IMG/VR virus record: IMGVR_UViG_3300031839_002061
Location: 1 to 32,342 of that record
Length of the DNA stretch: 32,342 nt
Direction: 5' to 3' (one strand)
Source: a virus
Both the position numbers and the translations under genes were made by a program. Shown here in pieces: positions 1-7,023 of this stretch. How positions within the stretch are numbered: the first letter of the stretch is position 1; the number at the start of each line of letters is the position of its first letter. The notes under the pieces were generated by a model. The model did not search any database and was not told where the DNA came from. It was given only the letters and a program-made list of their open reading frames with translations.

Positions 1-1686
1 CGCCTGCGCCCCCGCCAGAAGACCTTCGTCGAGCGCAGCGTGGCTGCGCTCGCTTCCCGCGGCAACACGCTGGGCGTGGCGCCCACCGGTGCGGGCAAGA
101 CCATCATGCTCTCGGCGGTCACCGGCGAGATGATCGGCGACGGCGCCAAGGCTTGCGTTCTGGCGCATCGTGACGAGCTGACGGCGCAGAACCGCGCCAA
201 GTTCCAGCGCGTGGTGCCGGGCGTCGCCACCTCGGTCATCGACGCCACAGAGAAGTCCTGGGGCGGTCAGGTCGCCTTCGCCATGGTGCCGACGCTGGCG
301 CGCGCCTCGAACCTCGCCGACATGCCGCGTCTCGACCTGCTGGTCGTGGATGAGGCGCATCATGCCGTCGCCGACAGCTATCGCCGCATCATCGACCGCG
401 TGCGCGAGGCCAATCCAGACGCCCGCATCTTCGGGGTCACGGCGACGCCGAACCGGGGCGACAGGAAGGGCCTGCGCGAGGTCTTCGACAATGTCGCCGA
501 TCAGGTGCGGCTGGGCGAGCTTATCGCCTCGGGCCACTTGGTGCCGCCGCGCACCTTCGTCATCGACGTGGGCGTGCAGGACGAGTTGCGGTCCGTCCGA
601 AAGACCATGTCGGATTTCGACATGGCGGAGGTGGCGGGCATCATGGATCGCGCCCCCGTCACCGACGAGGTGATCCGGCACTGGAAGGAAAAGGCGGGCG
701 ACCGGCAGACCGTGGTGTTCTGCTCCACCGTCGCCCACGCCGAACACGTCACCGAGGCGTTCAGGGCGGCGGGCGTTTCCGCAGCGCTGATCCACGGCGA
801 TCTGGCGGCCGAGACCCGCAAGGCGATCCTCGCCGACTACGCGGCGGGCGACATCCGCGTCGTCGTCAACGTGGCCGTGCTGACCGAGGGCTGGGACCAT
901 CCGCCCACCTCCTGCGTCGTGCTGCTGCGGCCCAGTTCCTACAAGTCCACGATGATCCAGATGGTCGGGCGCGGCCTGCGCACCGTCGACCCCGAGGAAT
1001 ACCCGGGCATCGTCAAGACCGACTGCATCGTGCTCGACTTCGGCACCTCGAGCCTGATCCACGGCACCCTGGAACAGGATGTCGATCTCGACGGCAAGAC
1101 GGAAACCGGTGAGGCGCCGACCAAGACCTGCCCTGCCTGCGAGGCGGAGATCCCGCTGGCCGCCACCGAATGCCCGCTCTGCGGCGAGGCGGTCCCGCGG
1201 GAGGACGAAGAGACCGGTGAAGGTGGCGGTGCTGCGCCGCTGTCGGGCTTCATGATGACGGAAATCGACCTGCTGAAGCGGTCCAGCTTCGCGTGGGTCG
1301 ACCTCTACGGCACGGACGACGCGCTGATGGCCACGGGCTTCGCCGCCTGGGGCGGCATCTTCTGGCTGGACGGGGTCTGGTACGCCATCGGCGGGGCGAA
1401 GGGCGAGCGCCCCCACCTGTTGGGTGTCGGTGAGCGCACTGTCTGCCTCGCGCAGGCCGACGACTGGCTGAACACCCATGAGACCGACGAAAGCGCCTTC
1501 AAGACCCGGTCCTGGCTGCGCCAGCCGCCGACCGAAAAGCAGCTGCAGTACCTGCCGCCCGAGTGCCGCCATGACTTCGGCCTGACGCGCTACCGCGCCT
1601 CGGCGCTGATGACCTTCGGCTTCAACAAGCGCGCCATCCGCCAGCTGATCGACACGGCGGCCTCTCCCGAACGGAGGGCGGCATGA
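1..1686 (+). CDS. DEAD/DEAH-box superfamily 2 helicase, 5' end outside window
   Basis: ATP-dependent nucleic-acid helicase of the type found in phage replication blocks. The reading frame is open from base 1 and its first residues (LRPRQKTF) look like the Q-motif region, so the GTG at 40 is probably internal and the gene starts upstream of the window. Counting from that GTG: Walker A APTGAGKT at about 14-21, DEAH box at 104-107, TATP (motif III) at 134-137, and motif VI MVGRGLR near 308-314. A four-cysteine zinc-ribbon-like cluster (C364, C367, C378, C381) follows the second RecA-like domain. The C-terminal ~170 residues are of unassigned function; a W-rich stretch is followed by a short helical tail. 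The stop is 4 bases before the next start, indicating an operon. The helicase assignment is secure; its exact substrate is not known. Confidence 0.9.
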   Translation, partial: RLRPRQKTFVERSVAALASRGNTLGVAPTGAGKTIMLSAVTGEMIGDGAKACVLAHRDELTAQNRAKFQRVVPGVATSVIDATEKSWGGQVAFAMVPTLARASNLADMPRLDLLVVDEAHHAVADSYRRIIDRVREANPDARIFGVTATPNRGDRKGLREVFDNVADQVRLGELIASGHLVPPRTFVIDVGVQDELRSVRKTMSDFDMAEVAGIMDRAPVTDEVIRHWKEKAGDRQTVVFCSTVAHAEHVTEAFRAAGVSAALIHGDLAAETRKAILADYAAGDIRVVVNVAVLTEGWDHPPTSCVVLLRPSSYKSTMIQMVGRGLRTVDPEEYPGIVKTDCIVLDFGTSSLIHGTLEQDVDLDGKTETGEAPTKTCPACEAEIPLAATECPLCGEAVPREDEETGEGGGAAPLSGFMMTEIDLLKRSSFAWVDLYGTDDALMATGFAAWGGIFWLDGVWYAIGGAKGERPHLLGVGERTVCLAQADDWLNTHETDESAFKTRSWLRQPPTEKQLQYLPPECRHDFGLTRYRASALMTFGFNKRAIRQLIDTAASPERRAA

Positions 1687-1689
1687 CCC

Positions 1690-2100
1690 ATGCCCACATC
1701 CACACCCATCACCGCCGAGGACCGGCGGCGGCTCTGGCATCCGCGTGGGACGCTCTGTGCTGTCTGCCGGCAACCCACCCGTGGTTTTGGCTGGTTCGAT
1801 CCGCACCGGTCGAAGCAGCCCCGGCCCTCGGTCTGGTTCTGCTCGATGCCCTGCCAGTCCTTCTGGACGCGCTTGGCCAGGGAGCGTTTCGCGATGGTTG
1901 ACCTGACCGAGGAAGAGCGCGCCGCGATCACCGCCACCATGAAGCGCGTAGCGCTGCTGATGGACGAGATCGGCTGGGCCACTCCGCTTGCGGATCTGAC
2001 CGAGGCGCAGGTGCGCGCACTGATCGAGGAGGCCGTCGAGGGCTTCCGCGAGGCCATGTCCGACATCGCCCGGGCGCAGACGCCGGAGGTGCCGTTTTGA
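1690..2100 (+). CDS. small Cys-rich protein, DUF6511-like
   Basis: A 136-residue protein of unknown function. It has two CxxC/CxxxC-type pairs (C23/C26 and C51/C55) separated by a basic, aromatic stretch, which suggests a small zinc-binding fold. The C-terminal half is predicted helical and acidic (TEEERAAIT, TEAQVRALIEEAVEG). I recall proteins of this look annotated as DUF6511 in alphaproteobacterial prophages; that is memory, not a search. An ATG at 1683 overlapping the helicase stop is in another frame and gives only a 72-aa low-complexity product, so the start at 1690 is chosen. The stop overlaps the next start (TTGA). Its place between a helicase and a nuclease suggests a role in phage DNA metabolism. 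Confidence 0.75.
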   Translation: MPTSTPITAEDRRRLWHPRGTLCAVCRQPTRGFGWFDPHRSKQPRPSVWFCSMPCQSFWTRLARERFAMVDLTEEERAAITATMKRVALLMDEIGWATPLADLTEAQVRALIEEAVEGFREAMSDIARAQTPEVPF

Positions 2101-2867
2101 CCCTCGACTACAATCACCGGCCGAGTTTCGCAGAGCGGGTCAACGCCGCGGTCGATCTGGCGCTGACCGCCGATCAGGCGACACGGACGCCCCGCGACTA
2201 CCTCGGCGGATCCCGCCTCGGCCATGCCTGCGAGCGCGCCCTTCAGTTCGAGTTCACGGCGACGCCGAAGGACGAGGGCCAGGACTTCTCGGGCCAGTCG
2301 CTGCGCATCTTCGCCATCGGCCATGCGCTCGAGGATCTGGCCGTCGCCTGGCTGCGCGGCGCGGGGTTCGACCTCTACACGCGCAAGGGCAACCGACCCG
2401 ATGGCGGCCAGTTCGGCTTCTCGGTCGCGGGCGGACGCATCCGGGGCCATGTCGATGGCATCATCGCCGCCGGGCCCGAAGGTTTCGGTCTCGCCGTTCC
2501 CGCACTGTGGGAATGCAAGACGATGAACGCCAAGAACTGGCGGGCTTGCGTCAAGGATGGCGTGACCAAGTCGAAGCCGGTCTACGCCGCCCAGATCGCG
2601 CTCTACCAGGCCTACATGGAGGCGACGGTCCCCGGTATCTCGGCCGCGCCCGCCGTGTTCACCGCGATCAACAAGGACACGGCCGAGTTGCACCATGAAC
2701 TGGTGCCTATCGACGCCGATCTCGCGCAGCGCATGTCCGACCGGGGCGTGCGGATCCTGCAGGCGACCGATGCGGGCGAGTTGCTGCCGCGCGTCGCGAC
2801 CACGCCCGACTTTTTCGAATGCCGCTTCTGCCCGTGGTCCGAGCGCTGCTGGGGGCTGCCCGCATGA
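2097..2867 (+). CDS. PD-(D/E)XK nuclease, Cas4/RecB-like with putative Fe-S cysteines
   Basis: A 256-residue nuclease of the RecB/Cas4 type. Visible motifs, in order: C45 in LGHACERALQ; GHALE at 75-79; D120 in GHVDG; E139-C140-K141 as the (D/E)xK catalytic pair; Q166 in AAQIALY, the RecB-family QxxxY motif; and three C-terminal cysteines C242, C245 and C251. One N-terminal plus three C-terminal cysteines around a RecB nuclease core is the arrangement that holds a 4Fe-4S cluster in Cas4 and AddB-like proteins. The start is TTG, overlapping the previous stop as TTGA; no better start is seen in frame. The end overlaps the primase-helicase start (ATGA). Likely role: end resection or recombination on phage DNA. 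No cas1 or cas2 is nearby, so a CRISPR role is not supported. Confidence 0.85.
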   Translation: MTLDYNHRPSFAERVNAAVDLALTADQATRTPRDYLGGSRLGHACERALQFEFTATPKDEGQDFSGQSLRIFAIGHALEDLAVAWLRGAGFDLYTRKGNRPDGGQFGFSVAGGRIRGHVDGIIAAGPEGFGLAVPALWECKTMNAKNWRACVKDGVTKSKPVYAAQIALYQAYMEATVPGISAAPAVFTAINKDTAELHHELVPIDADLAQRMSDRGVRILQATDAGELLPRVATTPDFFECRFCPWSERCWGLPA

Positions 2868-5185
2868 GCGACGACGGCATCCTGCACTTCAACCCGTGGA
2901 TGGACTTCAACGACGGGCCGCCGTCCGAGAACCCATTCGGCTGCGACCCCGACCCCGAGCAGATCGCCGTCTTCCTCGACACCGTGTTCAGCTGGTGCGA
3001 GGGGCTGATCCCGCTCCGCGGTTTCGTTGACAAGGGTCAGGGCCGGGACGGCAAGCCGCACAACATCTGGATCCCCGCCGATGACACCGCGCCGGGAAAA
3101 CTCGCGACCTTCGCCGCGTGGGCGAACCGCGAGGGGGCGGCCGTCTATGTCATTCCCGGCACGGTCGAGGAACAGAACCAGGCCCGCGCCGCCGATGTGC
3201 TGCAGATGCAGGCCATCGTCGTCGATCTCGACGCAGGCGACATCCCGGCCAAGCTGGACCATGTCACCCGCCACCTCGGCACGCCCACGCTGATCATCGA
3301 AAGCGGCGGGCGCACGCCCGAGGGTGCTGCGAAGCTCCATGTCTGGTGGCAACTGACCGAACCCGCCGAGGGCGAGGACCTGGCCACCCTCTGCCGCCTG
3401 CGCGGCGAGATCGCGGTGAAGGTCGGCGGCGACACGCATTTCCGCTCGGCGCATCAGCCAATCCGGGTGCCAGGCACCGTCTATCACAAACACGGCCATC
3501 AACGCCTCGTGCAGATCCGCGAACATCGCGACATCGAGGTGGATCTTGCGGATTTCGCCGAAAAGGTCGCCGAGATGCTGCCGCTGCCCGGCGTGGGCTT
3601 CGCCAGCGACGTCTCGGCCCCGCAGGCCAAGCCCGGCATCGACGCGGTGCTCACCACGCCAGTGCGCGAGGGCGCGGTCGACGACTGGTCCCGGTTCCAG
3701 GGGGCAAGCGCCGCCATCGGCCATTACGTGCGCCTGGTGCACGAGGGCCGCCTCGACCCGTTCGCGGGCTGGGAGGCGATCTGCGGTTACAACGCCGCGA
3801 TGCTGCGCCCGTCCTGGCCGCTCGATCGGCTCATGGCCGAGTCCGAACGCCTCTGGGAGCTGCATGTGAAGCGCAACGGCCCGCCGCTCCTGCGCGCGGC
3901 CCATGTCGATGCCCCGGCCAGCCCGCTGCCGACCTTCAGCCTTGGCGCGCTCCTCGACGACACGAGCCCCATGCCCGAGGACGTCATCGGGCCGCGCGTG
4001 CTGACGCCGGGCGGTCTCCTAGTGCTGGGTGGCGCGCCCAAGGTCGGCAAGAGCGACTTCCTGATCTCATGGCTCGTGCACATGGCCGCTGGCGTGCCGT
4101 TCCTCGGCTTCACGCCGCCCCGGCCGCTGCGCGTGTTCTATCTGCAGGCCGAGATCCAGTATCACTATCTGCGCGAGCGCATGCAGCAGATCGCGCTGCC
4201 CGCCGCCGTGATCGCCGCCGCGCGCGACACCTTCATCGCCACACCGAAGCTGAAGCTGCTGCTGGACGCGGAGGGCGTCGCCCGCGTGGCCGAGGCGATC
4301 CGGGCCGCATTCGCCGACGCGCCGCCCGACATCATCGTCATCGACCCGATCCGCAATCTCTTCGACGGCGGACCTGAGGGGGGCGGCGAGAACGACAACA
4401 CCGCCATGATGTTTTTCCTGAAGGACCGGGTGGAGCTTCTCCGCGAGGCGGTCAATCCGGATGCGGGCGTCATCCTCGCCCACCACACCCGCAAGGCCAC
4501 CAAGCATCAGGTCAAGGACGATCCCTTCCTCGCGCTCTCCGGCGCCAGCGCGCTGCGGGGTTTCTACACCTCCGGGCTGCTCATGCACCGACCCGACGAG
4601 GACAGCACCCTCCGCAGGCTGGAGATCGAGCTTCGAAACGGGCCCGCGCTGCCGGGGAAGCTGATCGACAAAGTGAAGGGGGAGTGGGTCGAGCTGAACC
4701 CGATGAACGAGCGCCTGGTGCGCAAGGAGGTCGGCGCCAAACTCGATGCCGAACGGCTGCGCAAGCACGATGTCATCCTCGGCATGTTGCTTGATGAGGC
4801 GGCGAGCGAGCGCCTCTACACCGCGATGCAGTTCGCCGAGACCTTCGAGAACCGGGGCGGGCTGGGCAGCAAGCACACCATCCGCGAGCGCCTCAGCGTG
4901 CTGGCGACCAAGGGCTTCGTGAAGTTCCTGCGCGATCCTTCGGGGTTCGGCTTCCCCGTCACCCGGTCGCGGTTCGGCTATCTCTGCGTCGAGGGCATGC
5001 AGTTCGGCGCGCCCGTCGAGGAGGTCGATCCGGACACCGGCGAGGTCACCACAACCGCCCGTCCGGTCCTGCCCAGCCACTTCAAATGCCCCCAATCCGG
5101 GCTCTGCCTGCAGGTCGAAAACCCCGCCGTCTGGGTCTACCCGGAGGGGCTCGAGGACGACCTCACTCATATGAGTGAGGCCTGA
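2864..5185 (+). CDS. primase-helicase (AEP-like primase fused to RepA/RecA-like ATPase)
   Basis: A 773-residue protein that should prime and unwind phage DNA. The N-terminal part resembles archaeo-eukaryotic/RepB-type primases: DLD at 121-123 (candidate metal ligands), LHVWW with H149, and HQPIRVPGTVYHK near 197-209. A linker leads to a RecA-fold ATPase with Walker A GGAPKVGKS (389-397), Walker B IIVIDP (490-495) and HHTRK (540-544), as in hexameric RepA-type replicative helicases. The C-terminal ~130 residues look like a winged-helix region (SKHTIRERLSVLATKGFVKF). An upstream in-frame start at 2819 lies inside the nuclease gene; ATG 2864 overlapping the nuclease stop is chosen. The last codons lie in a 20-bp perfect palindrome (5161-5180). 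A primase/helicase role is strongly indicated; primer synthesis is inferred from motifs only. Confidence 0.87.
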   Translation: MSDDGILHFNPWMDFNDGPPSENPFGCDPDPEQIAVFLDTVFSWCEGLIPLRGFVDKGQGRDGKPHNIWIPADDTAPGKLATFAAWANREGAAVYVIPGTVEEQNQARAADVLQMQAIVVDLDAGDIPAKLDHVTRHLGTPTLIIESGGRTPEGAAKLHVWWQLTEPAEGEDLATLCRLRGEIAVKVGGDTHFRSAHQPIRVPGTVYHKHGHQRLVQIREHRDIEVDLADFAEKVAEMLPLPGVGFASDVSAPQAKPGIDAVLTTPVREGAVDDWSRFQGASAAIGHYVRLVHEGRLDPFAGWEAICGYNAAMLRPSWPLDRLMAESERLWELHVKRNGPPLLRAAHVDAPASPLPTFSLGALLDDTSPMPEDVIGPRVLTPGGLLVLGGAPKVGKSDFLISWLVHMAAGVPFLGFTPPRPLRVFYLQAEIQYHYLRERMQQIALPAAVIAAARDTFIATPKLKLLLDAEGVARVAEAIRAAFADAPPDIIVIDPIRNLFDGGPEGGGENDNTAMMFFLKDRVELLREAVNPDAGVILAHHTRKATKHQVKDDPFLALSGASALRGFYTSGLLMHRPDEDSTLRRLEIELRNGPALPGKLIDKVKGEWVELNPMNERLVRKEVGAKLDAERLRKHDVILGMLLDEAASERLYTAMQFAETFENRGGLGSKHTIRERLSVLATKGFVKFLRDPSGFGFPVTRSRFGYLCVEGMQFGAPVEEVDPDTGEVTTTARPVLPSHFKCPQSGLCLQVENPAVWVYPEGLEDDLTHMSEA
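5161..5180. repeat. 20-bp perfect palindrome at the 3' end of the primase-helicase gene
   Basis: CCTCACTCATATGAGTGAGG equals its own reverse complement. It encodes the final LTHMSEA residues and is followed at 5182-5190 and 5254-5262 by CTGACTCAT, close to its left half (CTCACTCAT, 5162-5170). No T tract follows, so a regulator or initiator site is likelier than a terminator. Confidence 0.75.
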
Positions 5186-5267
5186 CTCATATGACAGCGC
5201 CAACTGTGCACTCAACGAAATCAACGGGTTACGGGCAAACAAGAGTTAGGTCCCTGACTCATGCCCG

Positions 5268-5285
5268 AAGACTTCATGAAGTCTT
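5268..5285. repeat. 18-bp perfect palindrome
   Basis: AAGACTTCATGAAGTCTT is fully self-complementary with no loop. It lies in A+T-richer non-coding DNA about 90 bases after the 5161-5180 palindrome. A dimeric DNA-binding protein site is the simplest reading. Confidence 0.7.
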
Positions 5286-5339
5286 ATTCCCCAATGATTT
5301 CAGCCACTTGTTCTCCCCGGAACAGTTAGGTGTCAAACC

Positions 5340-5356
5340 CCCATACTACGTATGGG
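5340..5356 (+). repeat. short perfect hairpin (7-bp stem, 3-nt loop)
   Basis: CCCATAC (5340-5346), loop TAC, then GTATGGG (5350-5356). No T tract follows, so a classical intrinsic terminator is not supported. It could be an RNA structure ahead of the RuvC-like gene or a protein binding site. Confidence 0.5.
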
Positions 5357-5525
5357 AGGGCCACCCCACAGGGTTGGCCACTCCTCCCACACGTCCGGGC
5401 CAGCCGCGCGCGCCGCCGTGACGCTCCCTTGTGCTTTCCGATCCGACGACGGCGGCCCCGTACCGCCAAGCACCAGACCGCCGTCGTCTTCCACCACCAC
5501 AGGCCACCGGCAAAGGAGACCCATC

Positions 5526-6065
5526 ATGGCTCAGCCGACTCTGATCCCGAATTGCGACGGCGCAAGGCTTGAATCGCTGCCGCTCGACACGCCCCGCAAC
5601 CGCTGCATCCTCGCGCTCGACCTCGGCACCTCGACCGGCTGGGCGATCCGCGGCCATGACGGCCTGATCACCAGCGGCACCGTCTCGCTGCGTCCCGGCC
5701 GCTTCGATGGCGGCGGCATGCGCTACCTGCGCTTCACCAACTGGCTGACCGAGATCGACCGGCTGTCGGGGCCCGTCGCCGCGATCTGGTTCGAGGAAGT
5801 CCGCCGCCACGCGGGCACCGACGCGAGCCACATCTACGGCGGGCTCATGGCCACGCTGACCGCATGGGCCGAGCTGCGCGGCGTGCCCTACGAGGGCGTC
5901 CCGGTCGGCACGATCAAGCGCCACGCCACGGGCAAGGGCAACGCGCCGAAGGAGGCGATGATCGCGGCCGCGCGGGCCCGAGGCTTCAGCCCTGCCGACG
6001 ACAACGAGGCCGACGCCATCGCGCTCCTGCTCTGGGCGATCGAGACGAACGGGGGCGTCGCATGA
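5526..6065 (+). CDS. RuvC-like Holliday junction endonuclease (RNase H fold)
   Basis: A 179-residue nuclease expected to cut branched phage DNA during recombination or before packaging. RNase H-fold signatures: LDLGTSTGWA with D32, WFEEV with E90/E91, GKGNAPKEAM near 136-145, and DDNEADAIALLLWA with D158/D159 and D163. These are the four acidic positions expected of a RuvC-type active site. The start at 5526 follows a good ribosome site (AAAGGAGA at 5512-5519); longer upstream versions would read through low-complexity DNA and the hairpin region. Its stop overlaps the next start (ATGA). The size is normal for phage RuvC-like resolvases. Confidence 0.88.
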   Translation: MAQPTLIPNCDGARLESLPLDTPRNRCILALDLGTSTGWAIRGHDGLITSGTVSLRPGRFDGGGMRYLRFTNWLTEIDRLSGPVAAIWFEEVRRHAGTDASHIYGGLMATLTAWAELRGVPYEGVPVGTIKRHATGKGNAPKEAMIAAARARGFSPADDNEADAIALLLWAIETNGGVA

Positions 6066-6262
6066 GGTGGCATCCCAAGGGCTACGGCGGCCGACGCCGG
6101 GATCCCGAGCAGGTCAAGCGCGAGGGCTGGCACGAACAGGGCGTCCTCGCGGTCTCCGCCGATGACGACCGCCTCACCTGGCCCGAGCGTGAACTGGTCC
6201 GCCAGCTGGGCGAGAAGCTCTACGGCCCGCGTCCTTCCGACAGGGAGGCGCGCCATGGCTGA
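6062..6262 (+). CDS. small basic protein of unknown function
   Basis: A 66-residue protein starting at the ATG that overlaps the RuvC-like stop (ATGA) and ending 8 bases inside the next gene. It begins MRWHPKGYGGRRRDPEQVKR, is rich in Arg, and has no recognisable domain. Tight coupling on both sides argues that it is real. The only open frame reported here starts far upstream inside the RuvC-like gene; that longer form is a shadow. Function not known. Confidence 0.6.
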   Translation: MRWHPKGYGGRRRDPEQVKREGWHEQGVLAVSADDDRLTWPERELVRQLGEKLYGPRPSDREARHG

Positions 6263-6635
6263 TCGCGAATGGACCGCCGACTGCGTCGCCGATCATTTCG
6301 AGGAGGCGTTCCGCACCCTGCGCAAGCTGCCGCCGGTCAAGGCGCAGGGCTACTTCAACACCTGGCCCGACATCGTGCGGACCAGCCGCGAGATCGCGGC
6401 GATGGAGCCGCAACCGATGCGGGTCTGGCCCTCGGCCGCCGCCATCACCCGGCTCGAGCAGACCTTCGACTGGGTGCTCTGGATCGAGGAGGCGGAGCGC
6501 AAGCTGGTCTGGTCGCGCGCAGCCCGTGTGCCGTGGAAGCAGATCAGCGGGGAGCTGGGCTGCGACCGCACGACGGCGTGGCGTCGCTGGCAACTGGCGC
6601 TGACGAAGATCGCTGCGCGCCTGAATGCGCAGTGA
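6255..6635 (+). CDS. helix-turn-helix protein, DUF6362-like
   Basis: A 126-residue protein. Its C-terminal third (VPWKQISGELGCDRTTAWRR, about 92-111) has the spacing of a helix-turn-helix, similar to sigma region 4 or a resolvase-type HTH. The N-terminal part is helical with conserved-looking aromatic and Pro residues (YFNTWPDI, RVWPSAAAITRLEQ). I recall similar prophage proteins under the name DUF6362. The start at 6255 follows GGGAGGCG, a good ribosome site, and overlaps the previous gene by 8 bases. It is the last gene before a hairpin with T tract, so it may close the early operon. A regulatory role is inferred from the HTH only. Confidence 0.7.
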   Translation: MADREWTADCVADHFEEAFRTLRKLPPVKAQGYFNTWPDIVRTSREIAAMEPQPMRVWPSAAAITRLEQTFDWVLWIEEAERKLVWSRAARVPWKQISGELGCDRTTAWRRWQLALTKIAARLNAQ

Positions 6636-6642
6636 CTCCAAT

Positions 6643-6659
6643 GTGTTGCAACACTTTTT
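6643..6659 (+). terminator. candidate intrinsic terminator after the early operon
   Basis: GTGTTG/CAACAC (6643-6654) is a perfect 12-bp inverted repeat directly followed by five T (6655-6659), 8 bases after the DUF6362-like stop. The stem is short and has no separate loop, so strength is uncertain. Confidence 0.5.
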
Positions 6660-6662
6660 CCT

Positions 6663-6691
6663 TCGACATCTGCAACAGATCCATGCTATTC
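6663..6691 (+). promoter_or_regulatory. weak candidate sigma70-type promoter
   Basis: TCGACA (6663-6668) resembles a -35 box (5 of 6). After 16-17 bases comes GCTATT/CTATTC (6685-6691), a poor -10 match. It lies right after the terminator candidate and just before the 6704-6735 hairpin, so it could drive a short transcript or the methyltransferase genes. Confidence 0.25.
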
Positions 6692-6703
6692 CGAAGGCAA
6701 GAT

Positions 6704-6735
6704 GGGGAGAGTGCGCTGGAAGGCTCGCTCTCCCC
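6704..6735 (+). repeat. hairpin GGGGAGAG...CTCTCCCC
   Basis: GGGGAGAG (6704-6711) pairs with CTCTCCCC (6728-6735) across a 16-nt loop and is followed by TTT. It could be a weak terminator of a short RNA starting near 6700 or a leader structure. Confidence 0.45.
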
Positions 6736-6755
6736 TTTGCGTTGACGGGGGCCGT

Positions 6756-6795
6756 CTGGACCCCGGCATCCAGCGAGGGTCCGGCCGGGGTCCAG
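6756..6795 (+). repeat. 11-bp-stem inverted repeat in non-coding DNA
   Basis: CTGGACCCCGG (6756-6766) pairs perfectly with CCGGGGTCCAG (6785-6795) around an 18-nt loop. GGACCCCGG-type palindromes resemble the short intergenic palindromic repeats of alphaproteobacterial chromosomes. The stretch from 6796 to about 6930 has no gene that I can support. Confidence 0.55.
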
Positions 6796-6934
6796 CCCAC
6801 GGCAGTTTCCGGTTCCTTCCTGGCGATATTCGTATGCTGGCGGGCGAAGCGCGGGACTTCGCCAGCGACAGGGCCGGATTTTTGGGAAGCCACCCGGAAG
6901 CCTGACCACCCGACACCCGCGCAAACCCCAATGA

Positions 6935-7023
6935 ATGCTGGCCTTCGGGCCGGATACCCCGGACGCCGCTGGACCCCGCATGGAGTCCAGCGCGGCATCC
7001 GGTGTCCGGAATCCGGCCAGCAT
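6935..7023 (+). repeat. long nested inverted repeat overlapping the putative methyltransferase start
   Basis: Outer arms ATGCTGGCC (6935-6943) and GGCCAGCAT (7015-7023) are exact complements. Inside are GGCCGGAT/ATCCGGCC (6948-6955/7011-7018, alternative to part of the outer pair), CCGGAC/GTCCGG (6959-6964/7004-7009) and GCTGGAC/GTCCAGC (6968-6974/6985-6991). This resembles a REP-like palindromic element. It covers both ATG codons available to the downstream gene. Confidence 0.6.

Larger units (their letters stand above)
5186..5525. other. 340-base non-coding region with palindromes and direct repeats; candidate origin or control region
   Basis: No convincing gene lies between the primase-helicase and the RuvC-like gene. 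The left half is visibly more A+T-rich than its neighbours. It holds CTGACTCAT twice (5182-5190, 5254-5262), AGTTAGGT twice (5244-5251, 5324-5331), an 18-bp perfect palindrome (5268-5285) and a hairpin at 5340-5356. A second possible hairpin pairs 5359-5363 (GGCCA) with 5375-5379 (TGGCC) and 5354-5358 (GGGAG) with 5384-5388 (CTCCC). It shares bases 5354-5356 with the first hairpin, so the two would exclude each other, as in attenuators. Repeats beside a primase-helicase fit a replication origin, but nothing proves this. A 76-codon open frame starting at 5191 is low-complexity and not called. Confidence 0.5.

Noticed and set aside
2097-2867. Cas4 as part of a CRISPR adaptation module
   Set aside because: No cas1, cas2 or repeat array is present; RecB/Cas4-like nucleases are common in phages without CRISPR.
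5191-5421. 76-codon open frame after the primase-helicase
   Set aside because: Low-complexity, Pro-rich end, runs through hairpins, codon use unlike its neighbours and no recognisable family.
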